Assembly: GCA_973895155.1 (NCBI GenBank)
Contig: OZ316891.1
Coordinates: 2,294,001 to 2,358,000, forward strand
Reading direction: 5' to 3'
Origin: Marsupella aquatica
Lineage: Eukaryota; Marchantiophyta
DNA length: 64,000 bases
Shown here in pieces: positions 57,997-64,000 of the stretch. Each line of letters begins with the position of its first letter. Within the stretch, counting starts at the first letter, position 1. The notes beneath the pieces were generated by a model. The model did not search any database, had not been told where the DNA came from, and worked only from the letters and a program-made list of their open reading frames with translations. A program made the translations under genes and the position numbers.

Positions 57997-58959
57997 GACC
58001 GATGGCTCCGTGGGCCTTTTTCGCGGAGTGACGTTTCGTCTGGTCATGCAAACATTTTGGAGACCTGTACAAAATGAAATATATATTACTTCTAGTGTTT
58101 GTGTAGCGGCGGACTGGCGCTAAATGCTGAGAGCAAATTGCTGAGAGGGTAGAGAGCTCTGGCCCCGCCTCCAGCTCTGCCTCGCGATTTTGTAGCATGA
58201 AGCCTATGATTTGCGACCATCAATCGGAGTTTCTCCTATCACACGTTTGTGTAATTCACTTGACGTTTCTCGTGTTTTGTCTGTGGAAGCGTGCGTGCAT
58301 TTTTCCTGCGTACAGCCTCTCATTTCTGCCCACCTTGTAACGCCGTCTGGTCATTCGACTGACATGCCAGATCTTACATTCTAGTTTGTTGCCACGAAAA
58401 CGTTCTATATGTATTATGGGATTTTAAATCGCTTAACGTTTTTCTAACGTTTGTGTACAATTACAGATTCTGTGATGGAGTTCCATGGACCCGTAATAAG
58501 TATATTCATTGACGTACGTTGCGTTCTTCTTAGTTCCAAGCTTTTTACTCACGGCACTTTATCCGGATGCCGTCATGCCCGGTTTTCATCTTTCTATTAG
58601 TGATTGTCGAATGGTTTTCGTTCTGCTGATTCTGCCACACACGGGCGGGGTATGCGAAATTTGACTCTGCTCTCAAAGAGTTTATTGTTCAATTCGATAC
58701 AAGTTCGTGAGTACATATAACATTCTACGCTGGGAACATGCTTGCCTTGACCTAGTAATGAACCAGAGATGATTGATTCCGCAACTGCTTGCAAATATAA
58801 CATCAATTAATTGAGACTTCCTTTTCGCACAATTCATGTCGAATATCTTTTCCGTGTCACTCTAACACTATTCACGGTTTCTGTGTGGTACTGGCACATG
58901 TTTAAAGTATATATCAAACTGCCAAAGAGCAGGGGGCGCTGAACCGGGAGACAGAATCC
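57997..58959. other. GRAS 3' UTR and following spacer
   Basis: A 3' UTR of a few hundred bases is likely, but no classical AATAAA is close; AATGAAATATATATT near 58074 is the best A-rich candidate. Nothing else was recognised. Confidence 0.4.
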
Positions 58960-59142
58960 CACAGGCCAAAATACACAATCAAGGGAAAACAAGAAAAAAG
59001 GCCAAATGTTCAAAGGTATTCACAGGCCAAAATACCCAATCAAGGGAAAACAAGAAAAAAAGCCAAATGTTCAAAGGTATTCATAGGCCAAAATACCCGA
59101 TCACGGGAAAACAAGAAAAAAGGCCAAATGTTCAAAGGTATT
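58960..59142. repeat. Three tandem copies of a 61-bp unit
   Basis: Units start at 58960, 59021 and 59082 with CACAGGCCAAAATAC (third copy CATAGG). All are 61 bases with four or five differences in total. Confidence 0.95.
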
Positions 59143-59805
59143 CTCAATGACGTACATTGTCTTCCTTTCTCGAAGCTTGCAAGGACAAGGACATGTCAAA
59201 TGTCTTCATGCTGGGTTTTCATTATTCCTGGTTTTACTTCGCAAATGTTTCCGCTCACAGGGTCCAAGTACCCTGTGGAGGGGTTGATGTCAGCTTTCCA
59301 CATCTTCTGCTGTGCATTTTTCTGCTTAATCCGTCCAAGTCAGTTGAGTGCAAGGTGTGCCAGAGGTCACCGTTCCGACAGTTTTGTGTGGTCTTCACAT
59401 TTCATCGAAAGAGAGCAATTCATACTCTCATTCTAACGTCAGTATCGATTTTAATCAGAGAATGCCATTTCATCAGCTCTCATCCCGAGTCAATCTCCAA
59501 GCTGACGATTTTGCCGGTAACTTGGCATATCGTGGACCATAACTATGGTAAAGCATTACATTACGGATTCGGCCGTTTTAGGAGCTGGAACACATCAGGC
59601 TCATAAGGATACGAGAATACTAGGTTCATAACGATAGGAATGTCGATTGGTATCGATTAGCGTCTTGGTAAATTGCCATACTCGTGAGACTGAAATATGC
59701 GACCTCCGATACAGGCTGTGACAGACGAAATCGTTGATAGGGCTTCCCATTGCAATGAATTCGTCTGAACTTACTGAGTTTGTCAAATACAGTGTAGTAT
59801 GTATA
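59143..59805. other. Intergenic, nothing recognised
   Basis: Overlapping open frames at 59157-59606 have no domain I know. Confidence 0.45.
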
Positions 59806-60282
59806 AGTGCATCTTGTATAAGTGCAGTGTGTATAACTGCATTCTGTGGGTAACTGCAAGGTGGTAGTGTAATCCCTCAATAATACAACAAATTCCTTTG
59901 TAAATGCATCAAAAAGTGCATAACGTCTGTAAGTGTAGGTTCCCCATCACTAACTGACAAATACATAAGGGCATTTTCTGTCAATAAGAACACAGATGCA
60001 TTAATCAATATATGTTGGAAGCATTTATTGATAAGTGCAAAAAACAACTACACATTGTAGTATTATGCACTTATTCAGTTGAATCGTGCACTATGACAAT
60101 TCTGGGTGTGAGAAGCCGATGCGTATGACCTGACAAGACATTTGTGGAAGTGCATAAGTGATTTCATAGGCACTTATTGGAAAGTGCAACAGACACATAT
60201 GGAGAAGTGCAACATGTACTTATGATGAAGTGCATAAGGTGGATAACTGCAGGCTTGGGGTGTCATCCTAGGAGCCTGCACT
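59806..60282. repeat. Cluster of AGTGCA / TGCACT motifs in both orientations
   Basis: AGTGCA occurs at 59806, 59821, 59915, 60034, 60149, 60183, 60206 and 60229. TGCACT occurs at 60066, 60087 and 60277. Most are in TAAGTGCA or AAGTGCATAA context, with variants TAACTGCA near 59835, 59851 and 60244. Irregular spacing and mixed orientation resemble subterminal repeats of hAT or CACTA transposons, or a regulatory-site cluster. There is no coding sequence. Confidence 0.75.
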
Positions 60283-60423
60283 TAAACAAGGTAAACTGTA
60301 CAGTCCAGGATTGAGTTCACTAATTTGAGGCTTGGTGTTTTGCACACTCTACTCACACTTTGTCATATTTTGGCATAATTAGAGACTTTATCTGTGGGGG
60401 CCTCGTCTTACCAGTGTTTTGGC

Positions 60424-60580
60424 TTGGCCTCTTTGAAGTTATCTCTCCCCTGGCTTGTTATCTACATCACTATAATCGACTTGTGACTCTCTATTATCAC
60501 TTTTGTAAATGGGCTTTGGCCTCTTTGAACTGTGCTTCCCCTTGGCTTGTTATCAAAATCTCGATAATCAATAAATGACT
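60424..60580. repeat. Diverged tandem duplication, 92-bp spacing
   Basis: TTGGCCTCTTTGAA, then CCTTGGCTTGTTATC and ATAATC starts at 60424 and again at 60516. Just beyond, AGCTAATGTCAGCTTTC-like phrases repeat three times (about 60628-60740). Confidence 0.75.
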
Positions 60581-62237
60581 CGATGTGAGACTTGTAAACG
60601 CCATAATCAAAATACCAATTTCAAACAGAGCGGGGTCCAATGTCAGCTTTCCAGAAAGAGCGGGAGCTAATGTCAGCTTTCAAATGTACAAATATTTTCG
60701 GAAAGAGGTAGAGCTAATGTCAACTTTCAGATGTGTCAAATCTTTTCTTTCATCATTTGATTGCCAGAATACTTTTAAGAGACAAAGTATGCAATATATT
60801 GTTATCTCATGGTCTGCTTATGAAATGTTATCATGGTCTGTTTATGAAATGTTATTGTGATGAAAACTTTCCCTAATTGTAGAAATATGGTGACATTTTG
60901 TTCCCAACCATTTTGATCCTATAGTGTCAAATTGCCAAGCCATTTCACTTATGTTTGACAACACTTCCATTCAATATCACTTATTATTAACAATACTTTG
61001 CAAAGTAGGGGCATTGAGTTTAGTCATTTAATACAGGACTTGAATATAGCCTTGGGCTAGAGGTAGAGGAGAAGGGGAAAATTAGGGTCATTTATGTTTA
61101 ACCTTTTCTTACTCAACTAAAATGGTTCTTAGCCATTGGATTGCAAACCTCTTTTTCTTTGCAAAGAAAAACTATAATATACAATGCTGTCAACATTCTC
61201 CTATGGTGGGTGTATCGAACACAACGATTCCATCCCGTCAAATTTATCCTTGGGCATTTCTAAGCTGTCATATTGTCCATAAGGGCCACTCCAACAACCA
61301 TTTGGAAGCCTGTGTAAAGTCACAAGAAAATACAGCAGTTAGATAAATCAAGCACTGGATAACAAAGAGATAGTGGTGATGGTGAAAACCGTCACAGTCT
61401 TTAGATCAAGGGATGAAATAGGATGTTTAAGGGTACATTTGAGACTAAAGGTACTTAAAGTTCATCAGGTGTTCTTTTTGTATTTTCGCTTAGCTGTTTC
61501 TGTGCCACTGCGGTATTTCACTGCACCGTATTGTCATAGTTTTCCCCTCTGCAGAGGGAGCAGGAGGGGTGGGGTGGCAAGGATGGGGGGAGGGGGAAAG
61601 AGGAGGGAAAATGTAACCAAGGGGGTGTTAGGTTGTGCTAGAGGAGTAGCCAGTAGGTCCACATGGAGGTATATCCGCTTCACTTTCCATTGGGCTAGCT
61701 GGACGGATAATTTTGAATGAATAAATTAGTTTATAATCTTTTTGTTTGTTTCAAAGCTCGTCATCTTACTTGTTTCAAAGCTCATCGTAAGCTCATAATC
61801 TTTGCTTATTCCAAGCTAATTTAGGTGAACGGCAGATATCTTCACGTGGGTTACACCACACGTATACACGTATGCAAGCTCGGTCCGAGCATGAGCATGG
61901 TACGCCTCCTGACTCGGCTCGATCCAGGCTGGAGTTTGTCTGGTCTTCATGCGGAGATGGAAAGCAGATTGCATGCAATGTCGTGGCTCTGTAGAGAGAT
62001 CCAACACGCCAAAGCATCGAAGTCAGAACTCACTAAGGTAGTAAGGTGTCACTCATTCCCTGGTCAATTTCCAGCATTAGTTCACGAATTCCTATACTAA
62101 AATCTCATAATTCTGTTGGGAGAGCGTAGGAATGTCAATTGGTCTAAATTCGACGGTTTGACGCATTGCCATTCCGGAAACTTCATTTTGCAACCATTAT
62201 CCGTTAGTACAGCACTGCCGACATTATTTTCACCAAA
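60581..62237. other. Intergenic; G-rich patch at about 61553-61610
   Basis: GGGGTGGGGTGG followed by GGGGGGAGGGGG could form a quadruplex. ATGGTCTGCTTATGAAATGTTAT is duplicated at about 60810-60856. No gene was recognised. Confidence 0.5.
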
Positions 62238-62725
62238 TTCTCCGGATAATCCCGTCCACGAAAATTAGGGAGAACAGTTCCGCCCGCAAGCTTTGAGAAC
62301 ACGTCGACGAGATTTGGAGAAGTTTTCAATTCACTCCAGAGTATTCAGATAATTTCTGCCTTCGAGTGCTCAAAATTAACCCCCGACTTTGATTTGACAG
62401 GTTCTCCAGATTCTCGCATCGATATTAGGGAGACTGGTTTCGCATGCAAGCTTCGAAGGCACGGAAGCGATTTAGAAAAGTTTCTCGACTTAGTCCACAC
62501 TAGTCAGATGATTGCGGCCTTCAATAGCTGAAAATCAGCTACCGATTGTAATGTGACAAGACAGTTCCTCCAGTGAGTTCTCCAGTTTTCCTCAACGAAC
62601 AGGTCTCGCTTTGAAGGGACGAAGAGGTTTGAAGAAGTTTCAACGTTTACCAGAGTACTGAATGATTGCAGCCTTCCAGAGCTCAAACCAACCATGAAAA
62701 CAAGTCGGTTACTAGTAAGGAGAGC
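62238..62725. repeat. Three diverged copies of a 164-176-bp unit
   Basis: Each copy opens with TTCTCC (62238, 62402, 62578). Each then has a block near TTAGGGAGA or its variant, GCAAGCTT or GCTTTGAAGG, GATTTGGAGAAGTTT or its variants, and CAGAGTA-T-AGATGATTGC followed by CCTTC-A-AGCTCAAA. Unit length is near that of one nucleosome, as in many plant satellites, but only three copies are present and they are well diverged. Confidence 0.75.
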
Positions 62726-63298
62726 CCTCCACGGCACTCGTCAGAGTGATTCGGTCTAGCGGAAGGTTGACGTGATCAAAAATCGAAACCCTTCACGATA
62801 ACCCTGTGTGGCAGTCTACCGGATCGCCTGTGTGCTAATATTGAAAAGGCTATTATTGGAGTGCAGTTAAGAAAGCTTTTAACTTGTGCTTGCAACTCGT
62901 ATCCTCAATCTCGATCACCGAACGAATCGATTTTCATTGCATTTGAAGTGCAAACAAGTGACACAGTCTGACCTGCACGAAATTGATTCAGATCACACGA
63001 ACCTTTAGTCTTCATTGTGATCGGTGGTGAAGAAACGAAGTTTGCCATAGTTACTCTTTTATTAACGAGATCAATATGGTACACTGTCAACTAATTTCAT
63101 AAACTTAACACAATTACTATATTTGAACATCTGCAAGTACAAATTTCACATGCATGCTTGTAGAAATCGCGCACATGTGTGCTCGTTGCAGTTGCATACA
63201 ACTCGCGCATGTGTGCTCCTAATTGCACAGCTCGAGATAGGATGTATATCTGTGAACTTTGGCATCAAGAAAATGGCCTGGTGATCATAATTCTTGGA
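62726..63298. other. Spacer and 3' flank of the HdeD-like gene
   Basis: No gene was recognised. GCGCATGTGTGCTC occurs twice in near-identical form (about 63171 and 63205). A 3' UTR of the gene on the minus strand probably occupies the right part. Confidence 0.45.
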
Positions 63299-64000
63299 TC
63301 AGACATTGAGAGCAGCAGCAGGGGGTCCACGGCCCCCCATCAAAGGTTCATGACCGGCGTCGAAATCCGACACTGCCCGGTGACCTCTGCCGAGATACGC
63401 CATGCAGGAAATCGTAAGCAACGCCAGTCCCGTTCCGGTGAGATCCGCTCCGAAGAAAATCGCAATTAGTCCGTACCCAAACCTGTTGCCGATGAGGAGA
63501 GCAACGGCGGACAGAGCAATGGACGCCAGTCCACTCACCAGCACGGCAGGCCAGGTCGTCACGGAGCTTACTTGGCAGGACATCAGCACTTTGATGACAC
63601 CGTGAGCCAAAAACCACGCGGCGAAGAGGAAGGTGAACCTCTTGTTCGCCTCAGCAGGTTGCAGAAGGATGAACAAACCAGACGCCATATGTATAGCACC
63701 GAGCAACAGAAACGAGGTCGTCCCGGGCGCGCCGCAGATCAGGATGAACTGCAAGAGCGTGATGGCGCCACCGAGCACCAGCAGCCATGCCAACAGGGAC
63801 AGAACCTCGACTCCGAACAACAGCGGAAACACAATGGCAATCACTCCCACCACTGCGAATACCAATCCGTAAACCGTGTAGTACAACGTAAGCCTCTCCA
63901 AGTGCTCTTCAGCCACTTCTCCTGTCAAAGGTCGAATCGGAATGCTGAGGTAGTAAGTCCTTCCTCCGGGATACCCCGGATACGACTTCTTTGCCCGTTC
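63299..64000 (-). CDS. HdeD/DUF308-family membrane protein, 5' end outside the window
   Basis: The minus-strand frame is open from the window edge to TGA at 63299-63301, giving 233 visible residues. The codon at 63926-63928 is TTG, not a true start: the frame continues upstream through SYPGYPGGRTYYLSIPIRPL to base 64000, so the real start, or an exon border, lies beyond. Six hydrophobic segments are seen: YGLVFAVVGVIAIVFPLLFG, LLAWLLVLGGAITLLQFIL, FLLLGAIHMASGLFILLQP, FLFAAWFLAHGVIKVL, AVLVSGLASIALSAVALLIG and IAIFFGADLTGTGLALL. This six-helix pattern with G-A/V-G-L pairs and P after the first helix is that of HdeD (DUF308), a bacterial inner-membrane protein tied to acid resistance. The polar C-terminus (AVSDFDAGHEPLMGG) is extra. 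The role in plants is unknown to me. Confidence 0.82.
   Translation of the reverse strand, partial: ERAKKSYPGYPGGRTYYLSIPIRPLTGEVAEEHLERLTLYYTVYGLVFAVVGVIAIVFPLLFGVEVLSLLAWLLVLGGAITLLQFILICGAPGTTSFLLLGAIHMASGLFILLQPAEANKRFTFLFAAWFLAHGVIKVLMSCQVSSVTTWPAVLVSGLASIALSAVALLIGNRFGYGLIAIFFGADLTGTGLALLTISCMAYLGRGHRAVSDFDAGHEPLMGGRGPPAAALNV

Noticed and set aside
63926-63928. Apparent start of the HdeD-like frame
   Set aside because: The codon is TTG, and the frame continues open upstream with a plausible protein sequence to the window edge, so it is not the true start.
1-64000. CRISPR arrays, bacterial operons, rRNA genes
   Set aside because: None of the tandem repeats has the repeat-spacer structure of a CRISPR array, there are no polycistronic gene runs, and no rRNA-like conserved blocks were seen. 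The context is eukaryotic.

Overview
The window looks like nuclear DNA of a land plant. It is A+T-rich and gene-poor. The clues are a Ty1/copia retrotransposon with an initiator-Met tRNA primer site, relics of both proteins of a PIF/Harbinger transposon, a plant-type mitochondrial nad2 fragment, a thaumatin-like (PR-5) fragment, a cinnamoyl-CoA-reductase-like relic, and a full-length GRAS transcription factor of the LISCL (SCL9/SCL14/SCL33) type. An HdeD/DUF308 membrane-protein gene at the right edge is of a family best known from bacteria; I lean weakly towards a seed-free plant, but nothing here fixes the species.

Layout. 1-5879: a degenerate copia element on the minus strand, its left LTR cut by the window edge. 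5880-14680: noncoding DNA with minisatellites and copy A of an interspersed repeat. 14683-17100: a thaumatin-like 3' fragment, short tandem repeats, a long-terminal-inverted-repeat element and a strand-asymmetric GC-rich array. 17100-24600: mostly unassigned, with a possible small two-exon gene at 20511-21901 and very A+T-rich blocks. 24600-29180: inverted copy B of the interspersed repeat and a convergent pair of Harbinger relics (transposase and Myb/SANT protein). 30472-31137: an intact intronless gene for a short SIN3-like protein with two PAH domains. 33475-38500: satellite-like arrays, the nad2 insertion and a perfect 29-bp hairpin. 39762-45490: a SINE-like tRNA head, the reductase pseudogene and a leucine-rich-repeat relic. 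45500-54700: essentially empty, with a second copy of the long-TIR element and a hairpin repeat. 54750-58100: the GRAS gene with a long leader. 58960-62725: three kinds of tandem or clustered repeats. 63299-64000: the HdeD-like gene, running off the right edge.

Only three protein genes appear intact: SIN3-like, GRAS and HdeD-like (the last 5'-incomplete). They share no obvious pathway. The other recognisable coding sequences are relics. The most rewarding items for a second look are the HdeD-like gene, the paired Harbinger relics with all three expected catalytic acids apparently lost, the long-TIR family with two copies, the cluster of eleven AGTGCA/TGCACT motifs, the short two-PAH protein, and the candidate 64-residue protein.
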